Assembly (NCBI GenBank): GCA_035292685.1
Contig: DATDPP010000006.1
Coordinates: 1-39,420 of the forward strand
DNA from: JALYNX01 sp035292685
GTDB taxonomy: Bacteria > Actinomycetota > Acidimicrobiia > Spongiisociales > ZC4RG35
DNA length: 39,420 bases
Direction: 5' to 3'
In this document: one piece after another, positions 20,418 through 28,919 of the stretch
Layout: each line of letters opens with the position of its first letter
How positions within the stretch are numbered: the first letter of the stretch is position 1
The notes under the pieces: generated by a model
What the model was told of the DNA's origin: nothing
Database searches by the model: none
What the model saw: the letters and a program-made list of their open reading frames with translations, nothing else
Position numbers and translations under genes: made by a program

Positions 20418-22367
20418 ATGTCAGAGACCCTGGAGAACCTGCTTTCAGAAGAACGCGAGTTTCCCCCTGCACCTGAGTTCACCGCCCAGGCCAATGCCCA
20501 GCCCGGGATCCACGAGAAGGCGGCGGCCGACTATCTGGCCTTCTGGCTGGAACAGGCGCTGTCCCGGATCACCTGGGAGACCGAGCCGACGGTGGTCCTC
20601 GACGACTCCAATCCCCCGTTCTACAAGTGGTTCTCGGACGGTGAGTTGAATCTCTCCTACAACTGTCTCGACCGCCATCTCGAAGCTCACGGCGATCAGG
20701 TCGCATATCACTGGGTCGGGGAGCCCGGAGACGATCGGGTTCTCACCTACTCCGATCTCCACGCCGAGGTGTGCCGGTTTGCCAACGGGTTGAAGGGCCT
20801 GGGTCTGGCCAAGGGCGACCGGGTTGCCATCTACATGGGGATGGTCCTCGAGCTCCCCATCGCCATGCTGGCCTGCGCTCGGCTCGGCCTGGTCCACTCG
20901 GTGGTGTTCGGGGGCTTCTCGGCGGAGGCACTCTCCAGCAGGATCATCGACGCCGACGCCCGGCTGGTCATCACTCAGGACGGAGCCTGGCGTGCCGGCA
21001 ATGTGGTGCCACTCAAGGCCAACAGCGACCTGGCAGTCAGCGAGACCCCGGGGGTGGAGCATGTCGTCGTGCTCCAGCGAACCAATCACGGCGTGGAGAT
21101 GACGGATGGCCGCGACATCTGGTGGCACGATCTGGTCGAGGGCCAGTCTCCGGAGTGCGATCCGGTGATTCTCAATGCCGAGCACCCTCTGTACATCCTC
21201 TATACCTCGGGCACCACTGGCAAGCCCAAGGGAATCGTCCACACCCAGGGCGGGTACCTGACCGCGATCACCACCACCCATTCCTATGTCTTCGACATCA
21301 AACCCGACCACGACGTCTTCTGGTGTGGGGCCGACATCGGATGGGTCACCGGCCACAGCTACATCGTCTACGGCCCGCTGGCCAACCGGACCACCTCGGT
21401 CATGTACGAGGGGGCGCCAAACTTCCCCGACTTCGACCGGTTGTGGCAGATCATCGAGGACCACAAGGTCACCATCTTTTACACCGCGCCCACCGCTATC
21501 CGCACCTTCATGAAATGGGGCGAGCAGCATGTCAAGAAGCACGACCTCTCCTCGTTGCGCCTGATCGGGACCGTCGGCGAGCCGATCAACCCCGAAGCCT
21601 GGATCTGGTACCAGCAGAACATCGGGGGCGGGAGATGCCCGATCGTGGACACCTGGTGGCAGACCGAGACCGGGTCGATCATGATCACCCCACTCCCGGG
21701 TGTGGTGGCGACCAAGCCTGGCTCGGCAACCATCCCCTTCCCCGGGATCTTTGCCGACGTGGTCGACGAGAGCGGCCAGTCAGTCCCCCTCGGTGGGGGT
21801 GGGTTCCTCACCATCGACCGCCCTTGGCCGGCGATGGCCCGCACAATCTACGGCGACGACCAGCGTTTCATCGACACCTATTGGACGCGCTTTCCCGGCC
21901 GCTACTTCCCCGGTGACGGCGCCAAGCGGGACGAGGAGGGCTACTTCTGGCTGTTGGGAAGGGTCGACGACATCATGCTGGTCTCAGGGCACAACATCTC
22001 GACCACCGAGGTCGAGTCCGCCCTGGTCTCTCACCCCGCGGTGGCCGAGTCGGCGGTGGTGGGTCGCAAGGACGATGTGACCGGTCAGGCGATCGCGGCG
22101 TTTGTCACGCTCAAGGGAGGGGTGGTGGGTGACGAGGCTTTGATCACCGAGCTCCGCGACCACGTCGCCGTGGTGTTGGGCCCGATCGCCAAGCCGAAAT
22201 CCATCGTGTTCACCGACGATCTTCCCAAGACCCGATCCGGCAAGATCATGCGTCGTTTGCTCCAGGACATCTCGGAGCATCGGCATCTCGGGGACGTCAC
22301 AACGCTGGCCAACGAAGCTGTGGTCCAGGAGATCGCAGAGAAGGCCACGGCCTCGACCGAGGACTGA
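20418..22367 (+). CDS. acs: Acetyl-CoA synthetase
   Basis: 649 residues, the usual size. Activates acetate to acetyl-CoA through acetyl-AMP. Motifs: YTSGTTGKPKGIVHT (near 264), WWQTETGSIM (near 413), the hinge region LGRVDDIMLVSGHNIST and the C-terminal PKTRSGKIMRR, whose Lys is the site acetylated for control in relatives. The ATG at 20418 is preceded by GAGGAGGAG at the end of lnt. The same frame is open for 1.7 kb upstream through lnt, which is a GC artefact. Two palindromic repeats lie directly after the stop. Confidence 0.95.
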   Translation: MSETLENLLSEEREFPPAPEFTAQANAQPGIHEKAAADYLAFWLEQALSRITWETEPTVVLDDSNPPFYKWFSDGELNLSYNCLDRHLEAHGDQVAYHWVGEPGDDRVLTYSDLHAEVCRFANGLKGLGLAKGDRVAIYMGMVLELPIAMLACARLGLVHSVVFGGFSAEALSSRIIDADARLVITQDGAWRAGNVVPLKANSDLAVSETPGVEHVVVLQRTNHGVEMTDGRDIWWHDLVEGQSPECDPVILNAEHPLYILYTSGTTGKPKGIVHTQGGYLTAITTTHSYVFDIKPDHDVFWCGADIGWVTGHSYIVYGPLANRTTSVMYEGAPNFPDFDRLWQIIEDHKVTIFYTAPTAIRTFMKWGEQHVKKHDLSSLRLIGTVGEPINPEAWIWYQQNIGGGRCPIVDTWWQTETGSIMITPLPGVVATKPGSATIPFPGIFADVVDESGQSVPLGGGGFLTIDRPWPAMARTIYGDDQRFIDTYWTRFPGRYFPGDGAKRDEEGYFWLLGRVDDIMLVSGHNISTTEVESALVSHPAVAESAVVGRKDDVTGQAIAAFVTLKGGVVGDEALITELRDHVAVVLGPIAKPKSIVFTDDLPKTRSGKIMRRLLQDISEHRHLGDVTTLANEAVVQEIAEKATASTED

Positions 22368-22374
22368 GGGTCCC

Positions 22375-22411
22375 GTGTGCAGCAGCCCACTTTGAGGGTG
22401 GTTAGGCACAC
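22375..22411 (+). repeat. REP-like palindrome, copy C
   Basis: Outer arms GTGTGC (22375-22380) and GCACAC (22406-22411), inner arms CCAC (22387-22390) and GTGG (22398-22401). Preceded by CCC, as copies D and (reverse complemented) B. It starts eight bases after the acs stop. Confidence 0.75.
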
Positions 22412-22433
22412 ACAGGACGCGACGCAAGATCCC

Positions 22434-22472
22434 GTGTGCAGCACGCCACGCTGACGGTGGGCGTGAGCACAC
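22434..22472 (+). repeat. REP-like palindrome, copy D
   Basis: Outer arms GTGTGC (22434-22439) and GCACAC (22467-22472), inner arms extended: CACGCCAC against GTGGGCGTG with one bulged G. It begins 59 bp after copy C, in the same orientation, and ends just before the stop of the convergent DUF456 gene. Confidence 0.75.
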
Positions 22473-22482
22473 ACGGCGAGTC

Positions 22483-22962
22483 TCAGCCCAAGATCACCGC
22501 CCCAAACCAGATCCCGGCGACGAGGAGGCCGGTGGCGAGTTCGATCCCCACCGAGGCGACGACGGCACCCAGGGAGGTCTTGGTGGCCGACCACGCTTGC
22601 TCAGGGCCGACCCGGATCCGCTCCGCGATGTAGACGGCGGCGACGAACCCGATTGGCGCCCCGATGATCGGGATCACGAACAGCCCGACCACCCCGGCGG
22701 CGATGGCGATGACCAGGGTGAGGGTCGGCATACCGGTCTGCTTGAGACGCCGACCGGGCACCAGGTATTTGAAGACTGTGCCCAGCGCTCCGAGAGCCAG
22801 ACAGACAATGCCCACTCCCCAAGCCAGCACGCTGCCATCGACGGCCGCCCAGATCAGGATCGCAACCACCTCGAGCACCAAACCGGGAAGCAACGGCACC
22901 ACGATCCCGAAAAGACCGGCCAGGATCGCCAGTGCGACCAGGAATGCGCCAAACTGGCTCAC
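22483..22962 (-). CDS. DUF456 family membrane protein
   Basis: 159 residues, almost wholly hydrophobic, with about five to six predicted helices. The N-terminal AILAGLFGIVVPLLPGLVLE (near 12-31) with its PLLPG turn and the later GLFVIPIIGAPIGFVAAVY glycine-rich repeat are the DUF456 hallmarks. The function is unknown; some authors note glycine-zipper-like helices. GTG 22962 lies six bases after TACGAT on the minus strand, which fits a leaderless message. Divergent from trpB2 and convergent with acs. Confidence 0.82.
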   Translation of the reverse strand: MSQFGAFLVALAILAGLFGIVVPLLPGLVLEVVAILIWAAVDGSVLAWGVGIVCLALGALGTVFKYLVPGRRLKQTGMPTLTLVIAIAAGVVGLFVIPIIGAPIGFVAAVYIAERIRVGPEQAWSATKTSLGAVVASVGIELATGLLVAGIWFGAVILG

Positions 22963-22968
22963 GCCGGG

Positions 22969-22974
22969 ATCGTA
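22969..22974 (-). promoter_or_regulatory. -10 box of the DUF456 gene (leaderless)
   Basis: TACGAT on the minus strand, six bases before GTG 22962. Confidence 0.4.
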
Positions 22975-23023
22975 AGGCCGTTCCCGGGTGGGGCGCTCCC
23001 AACATCCCCCGCGGCCGAGGGTG

Positions 23024-23029
23024 TAGGTT
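23024..23029 (+). promoter_or_regulatory. -10 box of trpB2 (leaderless)
   Basis: TAGGTT, seven bases before ATG 23037. The same hexamer and following C appear before allB. Confidence 0.5.
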
Positions 23030-23036
23030 CAGTCTC

Positions 23037-24395
23037 ATGGACACCAAGATCACCCTGCCCGAGTCGGAGATTCCGACCCATTGGTACAACATCATCCCGG
23101 ACCTGCCGGTGCCGCCGCCTCCTGTCCTCCATCCGGGCACGCACGAGCCGGTGGGACCGGACGACCTGGCCCCACTGTTCCCGATGGACCTGATCCTCCA
23201 GGAGGTGAGTCAGGACCGCTTCATTGAGATCCCTGAGGAAGTTCGCGACGTCTACCGGATGTGGCGTCCCTCCCCGCTCTATCGCGCCAAGAACCTGGAG
23301 AAATCGATCGGCGGTTCGGCGCGGATCTATTACAAATACGAAGGGGTCAGCCCCGCCGGGTCGCACAAGCCCAACACCGCCGTGGCTCAGGCCTATTACA
23401 ACGCCAAAGCCGGCGTCAAGAAACTGTCGACCGAGACCGGGGCCGGCCAGTGGGGGTCGGCGCTCTCGTTCGCCTGTGCCTTGTTCGGCCTCGAGTGCCA
23501 GGTCTACATGGTCCGTGCTTCGTACGATCAGAAGCCATATCGGCGGGCCATGATCGAAGCCTGGGGCGCCAGCGTCTACCCCTCACCGTCGGACCGCACC
23601 GGAGTGGGGCGCTCGATCCTCGAGATGAGCCCCGACTCGACGGGGAGCCTCGGTATCGCCATCTCCGAGGCCGTGGAGGTGGCTGCCACCAACGACGACA
23701 CCAACTACTCCCTCGGCTCGGTCCTCAACCACGTTCTGATGCATCAGACCGTGATTGGCGAGGAGGCGCTGAAGCAGATGGCCTTGGTAGACGAGACGCC
23801 GGACGTCATCATCGGTTGCGCCGGTGGCGGCTCCAATTTCTCGGGGTTGACCTTCCCGTTCATCCGCGAGAAGTTGGCCGGCACGACCAGCCCGACCGTG
23901 ATCGCCGTCGAGCCGGCTGCAGCACCGTCGTTGACCAGGGGCAGTTATCAATTCGACTTCGGGGACGCGGTGGGGATGGCTCCGATAGTCAAGATGCACA
24001 CCCTGGGCCACGATTTTGTGCCCGACCCGATCCACGCTGGAGGGCTTCGCTATCACGGGATGGCGCCGTTGGTGTCGCTGCTCCACGACCAAGGGGTCAT
24101 CGAAGCCGAGTCGAGGCACCAGACAGAGACCTTCGCCGCGGCGGTCAAGTTCGCCCGGACCGAAGGCATCCTTCCCGCACCGGAGTCGGCCCACGCGATC
24201 GCGGCGGCGATCGACCAGGCCGAGCAGGCCAAGGATGCCCGTGAGGAGAAGGTGATCCTGTTCAACCTATCGGGGCACGGTCACTTCGACATGAGCGCCT
24301 ACCAGTCCCACATCGACCTCACCCTGGAGGACTACGAGTACCCCGAGGAGCGGATTGCCGCCGCCATGGCCAAGGTCCCGGTGATTGCCGGCTAG
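23037..24395 (+). CDS. Tryptophan synthase beta chain, TrpB2 type
   Basis: 452 residues. TrpB2 enzymes join indole and serine to tryptophan and are usually encoded without a TrpA partner; a salvage role for free indole is the common view. The PLP lysine is in GVSPAGSHKPNTAVA (near residue 113), with TETGAGQWGSALS and the phosphate-binding GCAGGGSNFSGL near 265. The N-terminal extension (WYNIIPDLPVPPPP) and the long C-terminal helix region are TrpB2 features absent from TrpB1. The ATG sits seven bases after TAGGTT, so the transcript is probably leaderless. There is no trpA nearby. Confidence 0.92.
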   Translation: MDTKITLPESEIPTHWYNIIPDLPVPPPPVLHPGTHEPVGPDDLAPLFPMDLILQEVSQDRFIEIPEEVRDVYRMWRPSPLYRAKNLEKSIGGSARIYYKYEGVSPAGSHKPNTAVAQAYYNAKAGVKKLSTETGAGQWGSALSFACALFGLECQVYMVRASYDQKPYRRAMIEAWGASVYPSPSDRTGVGRSILEMSPDSTGSLGIAISEAVEVAATNDDTNYSLGSVLNHVLMHQTVIGEEALKQMALVDETPDVIIGCAGGGSNFSGLTFPFIREKLAGTTSPTVIAVEPAAAPSLTRGSYQFDFGDAVGMAPIVKMHTLGHDFVPDPIHAGGLRYHGMAPLVSLLHDQGVIEAESRHQTETFAAAVKFARTEGILPAPESAHAIAAAIDQAEQAKDAREEKVILFNLSGHGHFDMSAYQSHIDLTLEDYEYPEERIAAAMAKVPVIAG

Positions 24396-24427
24396 GCCGG
24401 TGGTTGCTGGTTGGGGGAGCCGAAGCC

Positions 24428-24952
24428 TCATACGTTGATCGTCGCCCTGGCGACGACCATGGATCCCAGCGCTTCACCCCAGTGGTAGGCCCGGTCGTAC
24501 TCGCCGGCGAGTAACGGCCCGGTCGTGCCGTCGACGAAGAAACTCTGGGGTTCTGTCAGAAGAAGGAATCCCAGCTTGCGCAGCCTTTTCTGGGCAGCAG
24601 CCGCTGCCGAGCCAGGCACACGCGGCTTGTTGATCCTGGTGTCGAAGGCTGCGGCTGACATCGAGGATACGGGCGCGCCCATAACGCCTATCCATTCCCG
24701 GATCCCGATTCCCCGGGAGACGAGATCCTCCTCCGTCTGCTCGGAAGCGGACTTCCTGGTGCCGGGTCGGGTCATGCCGAAGGCGTGGGTGGGTCCACCG
24801 ACCACCATGAGGTCAACCCCCGTTCCGAAGCCCGGCTTCTGCCCGACCTCGGCGATCTCCACCTCGAGGCGGTTGGTCAAACCCCCAGCTATCGCCTCGG
24901 CGATCAACTTGGTGTTTCCGAACATCGACTCGTATACGACAAGAGCTTTCAT
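24428..24952 (-). CDS. Flavodoxin family protein
   Basis: 174 residues. The N-terminus MKALVVYESMFGNTKLIAEA contains the FMN phosphate loop (ESMFGNT), followed by VDLMVVGGPTHAFGM, the second flavin loop. The insertion TRPGTRKSASEQTEEDLVSRG and the C-terminal QSFFVDGTTGPLLAGE place it among actinobacterial flavodoxin-like proteins rather than short classical flavodoxins. It could carry electrons or act as an FMN-dependent reductase; no partner is adjacent. AGGAGGG precedes the ATG. A 120-bp gap to the lipoprotein gene upstream would hold its promoter, though no clear -10 was found. Confidence 0.85.
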   Translation of the reverse strand: MKALVVYESMFGNTKLIAEAIAGGLTNRLEVEIAEVGQKPGFGTGVDLMVVGGPTHAFGMTRPGTRKSASEQTEEDLVSRGIGIREWIGVMGAPVSSMSAAAFDTRINKPRVPGSAAAAAQKRLRKLGFLLLTEPQSFFVDGTTGPLLAGEYDRAYHWGEALGSMVVARATINV

Positions 24953-25072
24953 GACGACCCTCCTGGTCGGCTGAAGGACGATTTCTTTCAGATACTCGAT
25001 CTTGCGCGCAACAGACCAACACGGGTAGAGGACAATTGCTCGATGTTCGGCGCCGTCCTGGGGCGTTTGCGG

Positions 25073-25891
25073 TCAGGGGGACCCGAGAACCGGGCAGCCC
25101 TCCTCACCGGGCAGGAGCTGGCGGACCACGAGGGTGTAGGGACCGCCGTCTCCGCTCGGCGCCGTCCATCGGGTGACCTGGGTGGCATCGGCGAACAAAC
25201 CCAGGGTGTCGCCGGGGTAGACGCGGCACTTCCAATCGATCCCGCTGAACCCGCTCCATTCCTGGGGGTCGTCGGGAAGCGGCCAGGGGCGGACATCCTC
25301 GAAGCCCGGCTCGGGGCCGATCATGCCGGCGCCGGCGAAGACAATGACCTCGTCGGCCACATAGGTCTCGGACTCACCTGAGGACAGCTCCAGCATCAAG
25401 GCGTCGAGTTCGAGGGCGAGCCGGGTTGCATCTCCATCCGGCTCAGGGTCCATGCCAAGTGCATAAACCGAGTACTTGTGCTGGCCTTCTTCGTCCCAGT
25501 AGGTGATCACCGTTGTGGACGCATCGGCAACGAAGTTGGCCCGGGAGTCGTCTCGCTCGTCGACCATGTCCGGGAGCCCCATCTCGTTGATGAGAGCGAG
25601 CACCCGGTCCATGTCCGGCTCACTCAGTTGCACCTGCTGGTAGGGCACGACCAGCGGTCCGGGGTACAACATGATGGCCACGCCCGGGAACACCAACCGT
25701 CCGTCGCTGAGAAGCTGATAGGAGGGCCCCATGCCAAGGCTGGTTTCCACCGGGACGAAGCCGCCTTCGAAATGGATGCGGACGAGCGGGGCGTCCGGTT
25801 CGTCCGGTGGCTCGAGAGGGCCTCCTCCGGTCCCACATGCAGCCAGGGCCACTGTTGCTGCGGCCAGCATTCCGATGGTTCTTCTTGCCAT
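25073..25891 (-). CDS. Predicted lipoprotein of unknown function
   Basis: 272 residues. The N-terminus MARRTIGMLAAATVALAAC is a type II signal peptide with lipobox LAAC and the lipidated Cys at residue 19. The mature part is Pro- and acid-rich at first (PLEPPDEPDAP), then has VRIHFEGGFVP, LLSDGRLVFPG, VITYWDEEGQHKYSVYALG and a late CRVYPGD ... GEEGCPV pair of cysteines. Such proteins in actinobacteria have no assigned role. It lies upstream of the flavodoxin gene and downstream of the aminotransferase on the same strand, without evident coupling. Confidence 0.72.
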   Translation of the reverse strand: MARRTIGMLAAATVALAACGTGGGPLEPPDEPDAPLVRIHFEGGFVPVETSLGMGPSYQLLSDGRLVFPGVAIMLYPGPLVVPYQQVQLSEPDMDRVLALINEMGLPDMVDERDDSRANFVADASTTVITYWDEEGQHKYSVYALGMDPEPDGDATRLALELDALMLELSSGESETYVADEVIVFAGAGMIGPEPGFEDVRPWPLPDDPQEWSGFSGIDWKCRVYPGDTLGLFADATQVTRWTAPSGDGGPYTLVVRQLLPGEEGCPVLGSP

Positions 25892-25961
25892 ATGGCTTAG
25901 ATGGCGGCTGTCCGGTCGGCGGTTCCCGATTGCCCCGCCCGGAGTCAGGCGATGGGAACGG

Positions 25962-27245
25962 TCAGCGGGATTGGCGTTCCCAACTCGTCAAACCCTCATC
26001 CACCAGGTCGAGGGCCCAGTCGAGCTCCTCCTGGGTGGTCACCAAGGGCGGGACGAATCGAATGACATTGCCGTCCGGCCCACACTTGATGATGATGAGC
26101 TCGCGGTCGTAGGCGTGCTTCTCGACGTGTAGGAAGGCCGCGTTGTCCGGGGTCCTGCTTTCCCGGTCGGTCACCAGCTCAACGCCGATCATCAGACCCA
26201 ACCCCCGGATCTCACCAATGGTGGGGTGGCTCTCGGAGAGCTCGTGGAGACGCTCGAAGGCCCGCTTGGACAGCTCTCGGGCGTGGGGGAGGAGCCCCTC
26301 CATGGTGTCCATCACCGCAACGGCCGCGGCCGTGGACACCGGGTTTCCCCCGAAAGTCGTGCCATGGGCGCCAGGCGGCCAGTTGTCGATGACCTCACGT
26401 GAGGAGCCGTAGGCGGAGAGAGGAAGCCCGTTGGCGATCCCCTTGCCCATCGCCATGATGTCTGGCTTGGCATCGAGGTGGTCGGCCGCGAACCACTCGG
26501 CGGTCCGTCCGAACCCGCTCTGCACCTCGTCGTAGATCAGCATGATCCCGTGCTCGTCCGCCAGCTCGCGAAGGGCGTCGAGGAATTCGGGCGGAGCCGG
26601 GTAGTAACCGCCCTCACCCTGGACCGGCTCGATCAAGAAGCAGGCGATGTTCTTCGGGGTGACAACATGTTTGAACATCATCCGCAACTCGTTGAGGGAG
26701 AGCTCTACGGCCGCCTCTTGGGTCATGCCCCACCGGTAGGGATGAGGAAACGGAGCCACGAAGACCGAACCGAGGACCGGGTGATATCCATCGCGGTACC
26801 TGGCGTTCGAGGTCGTGTAACTGATCGAGCCCATGGTGCGACCGTGAAATCCGCCACGAAACACGATCACACCCTGCCGCTCGGTCGAGTACTTGGCCAG
26901 CTTCACCGCGGCCTCGACCGCTTCTGCTCCCGAGTTGGCGAAGGCGAACTTCTGAATGCCCGGGGGGGTGATGTTCCGCAACCTCTCGGCGGCCTCGACG
27001 ATGGCGTCGTAGCGCACGATGCAACCCGAGTGCATCATGATGTCGATCTGCCTGTGGGCGGCGGCCACGACGGCGGGATGGTTGTGACCGAGGTTGACCA
27101 CCGCGGTGCCACACGCGAAATCCGCCCAGCGTCTCCCTTCGATATCAGTGACCCATATCCCTTCGGCCTTGACGGCGTGGATGTCGGTGTCGAAAGCGAT
27201 CACTGGCGCGATCACGTCTTGGTGACGGGTGACGAGGTCGGTCAT
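25962..27245 (-). CDS. Class III aminotransferase, 4-aminobutyrate aminotransferase-like
   Basis: 427 residues. A PLP enzyme of the GabT/ornithine transaminase group, moving an amino group from an omega-amino acid to an oxoacid. Key features: NSGAEAVEAAVKLAKY (near 107), FRGGFHGRTMGSIS (near 135), IYDEVQSGFGRTAEWFA (near 235) and the PLP lysine in MAMGKGIANGLPLSA (near 268). The Q in DEVQSGFGRTG is typical of GABA transaminases, but substrate choice needs experiment. ATG 27245 lies eight bases after TAGCAT, suggesting a leaderless transcript. It sits between a lipoprotein gene and an FG-GAP protein gene without an obvious pathway partner. Confidence 0.85.
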   Translation of the reverse strand: MTDLVTRHQDVIAPVIAFDTDIHAVKAEGIWVTDIEGRRWADFACGTAVVNLGHNHPAVVAAAHRQIDIMMHSGCIVRYDAIVEAAERLRNITPPGIQKFAFANSGAEAVEAAVKLAKYSTERQGVIVFRGGFHGRTMGSISYTTSNARYRDGYHPVLGSVFVAPFPHPYRWGMTQEAAVELSLNELRMMFKHVVTPKNIACFLIEPVQGEGGYYPAPPEFLDALRELADEHGIMLIYDEVQSGFGRTAEWFAADHLDAKPDIMAMGKGIANGLPLSAYGSSREVIDNWPPGAHGTTFGGNPVSTAAAVAVMDTMEGLLPHARELSKRAFERLHELSESHPTIGEIRGLGLMIGVELVTDRESRTPDNAAFLHVEKHAYDRELIIIKCGPDGNVIRFVPPLVTTQEELDWALDLVDEGLTSWERQSR

Positions 27246-27253
27246 GGGCCGCG

Positions 27254-27259
27254 ATGCTA
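27254..27259 (-). promoter_or_regulatory. -10 box of the aminotransferase gene (leaderless)
   Basis: TAGCAT on the minus strand, eight bases before ATG 27245. Confidence 0.45.
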
Positions 27260-27308
27260 CCCAAGCCGTCCCAGCCTGAAAACCGAGGTCAGTGAACTGG
27301 CGGCCATC

Positions 27309-28919
27309 TCAACACCCTCCGGGCCAGCGAAGGTGCTGGTCAGCGGTGATACCGGGAAGCTCGGCGACGGTGCCATCGGGGAGGGTGATCGTGATGTCGA
27401 TGACGGTGTTCGCGCCGAGGCCGAAGTGGGCCACCGGCAGGCGCCCTGATGAGTAGCCGCCTCCAACGCCGATCTCCTGTTGCCCGATGAGAACTCCTTC
27501 CGGGGTCGACACCACGATGAGGCTTCCAACACCCCGCCCCGGGCCGCTCACCGACACCTCGACCCAATGACCGCTCTCTCCGGCGTTGCGAAACATCATC
27601 GAAGGCAGGGAAGGCTCCCACTCGACCGCGAAAGCATCCAGTCTCCCGTCACGGTCGACGTCGACTACCGGCGCCCCGATCCAGTATTGGTCGGATCCGA
27701 GGCCACTGGAGACCTGGAACGAGAGCTCGCGTTCGCCCAGATTCCGGTAGACGGCGAGGGTGGTCCCGTCCCCGGCTGAGGCGGAGGTCACGATGTCAAG
27801 CCATGAGTCGTTGTCGATGTCAGCCACCTGGACATGGGGGGCGAGGGTCGGGAGCGGGGTCAGCCCGGCCGTCTCGGTCACATCCTCGAACGCGGGATCG
27901 TCGCCGCCATCGTTGAGAAACACTCGCACCGGGATTTCGGAGTCGAACTCGACCGTGGCCCGGTAGTGCTGGCCGATGACGATGTCGGTGAACCCGTCCC
28001 GGTTGAGATCACCAAGTGACACCCCGGCCGCCTCGTCCTCCTCTCCGACGGGGATTGCTGCGTAGTCATCGGGAGTCACGTCGGTGAACGTGAGATCACC
28101 CTGATTCAGAAAAACCGCGGTGGAGGTCGCCAGGTCGGGCGAGCCGTCGCCGTTGAGGTCGCCGGCGGCCGCGCTCAGGGCAAAGACCCCTTCCAGACCG
28201 GTTCCCTCGGTCACGTCGGTGAATTGCAGAGACCCCTCGTTGTGCAGGAGAAGACCTCCCGTCTCCCCCGAGTTGTCCTCTGAAACATACAAATCGAGCA
28301 AACCGTCGCCGTCGTAGTCGGCCACAGCCGGGGTGCGGCCCCGAAAGTCAGAGGGGAGGATCTCGCTGTGCGGCTCGAGGGCACCGTCCACGTTCTCATA
28401 GAGACGGCTCGGTGTCTCCGACTCTGCAGAGCGGCCGGCATGACGCACGATGAGGAGGTCGTCGTCGCCATCGGCATCGAGGTCGGCGAACACTGCTCCG
28501 GAAGTCCGGCCCAACTCCGTGCTCCACCCGGTTTCGGGCTCGAGTTGGGGCTGGCTCAGCAGCAGTTGATCGGGCGCCGGACCGTCCGCACCCCTGACCT
28601 GGTAGGCCTCGGGCTCCCGGTCGGCAAAGGTCCCGACCACCAGATCGGGGTAATCGTCCCCATTGACGTCGCCGAAGGCGGCCGAATGCCCGTACATCCC
28701 GGTGAGGGGCTCGACGAGACCAAGTTCCTCGGTGGCGTCATCGAAGACGATCTCACCCGGGGCCCCCGAGTTCGCGGCCGACCAACAAGCCAGATCCCCG
28801 GTGGGTGCGGCCTCATCGGTCGTGGGGCTGGCTCCGGTGGGATCACTCGCGGGGGTGGCGGAGTTGGTGCAGGCGGCGAGAACCAGTGCCGCGAGAACAG
28901 GCGCCAAAGGGCGGTTCAT
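27309..28919 (-). CDS. FG-GAP/VCBS repeat lipoprotein with ASPIC/UnbV C-terminal domain
   Basis: 536 residues. The signal peptide MNRPLAPVLAALVLAAC has a lipobox ending at Cys17. Seven calcium-type repeats follow with the D-x-D/N-x-D pattern: DVNGDDYPDL, DLDADGDDDL, DYDGDGLLDL, DLNGDGSPDL, DLNRDGFTDI, DIDNDSWLDI and DVDRDGRLDA, enough for one seven-bladed propeller. The last 100 residues (HWVEVSVSGPGRG ... LPVAHFGLG ... ITLPDGTV) match the ASPIC/UnbV domain seen with such propellers. The ATG overlaps the stop of the upstream propeller gene by four bases. It is probably a cell-surface binding protein. The open frame continues 139 codons upstream by chance. Confidence 0.85.
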   Translation of the reverse strand: MNRPLAPVLAALVLAACTNSATPASDPTGASPTTDEAAPTGDLACWSAANSGAPGEIVFDDATEELGLVEPLTGMYGHSAAFGDVNGDDYPDLVVGTFADREPEAYQVRGADGPAPDQLLLSQPQLEPETGWSTELGRTSGAVFADLDADGDDDLLIVRHAGRSAESETPSRLYENVDGALEPHSEILPSDFRGRTPAVADYDGDGLLDLYVSEDNSGETGGLLLHNEGSLQFTDVTEGTGLEGVFALSAAAGDLNGDGSPDLATSTAVFLNQGDLTFTDVTPDDYAAIPVGEEDEAAGVSLGDLNRDGFTDIVIGQHYRATVEFDSEIPVRVFLNDGGDDPAFEDVTETAGLTPLPTLAPHVQVADIDNDSWLDIVTSASAGDGTTLAVYRNLGERELSFQVSSGLGSDQYWIGAPVVDVDRDGRLDAFAVEWEPSLPSMMFRNAGESGHWVEVSVSGPGRGVGSLIVVSTPEGVLIGQQEIGVGGGYSSGRLPVAHFGLGANTVIDITITLPDGTVAELPGITADQHLRWPGGC

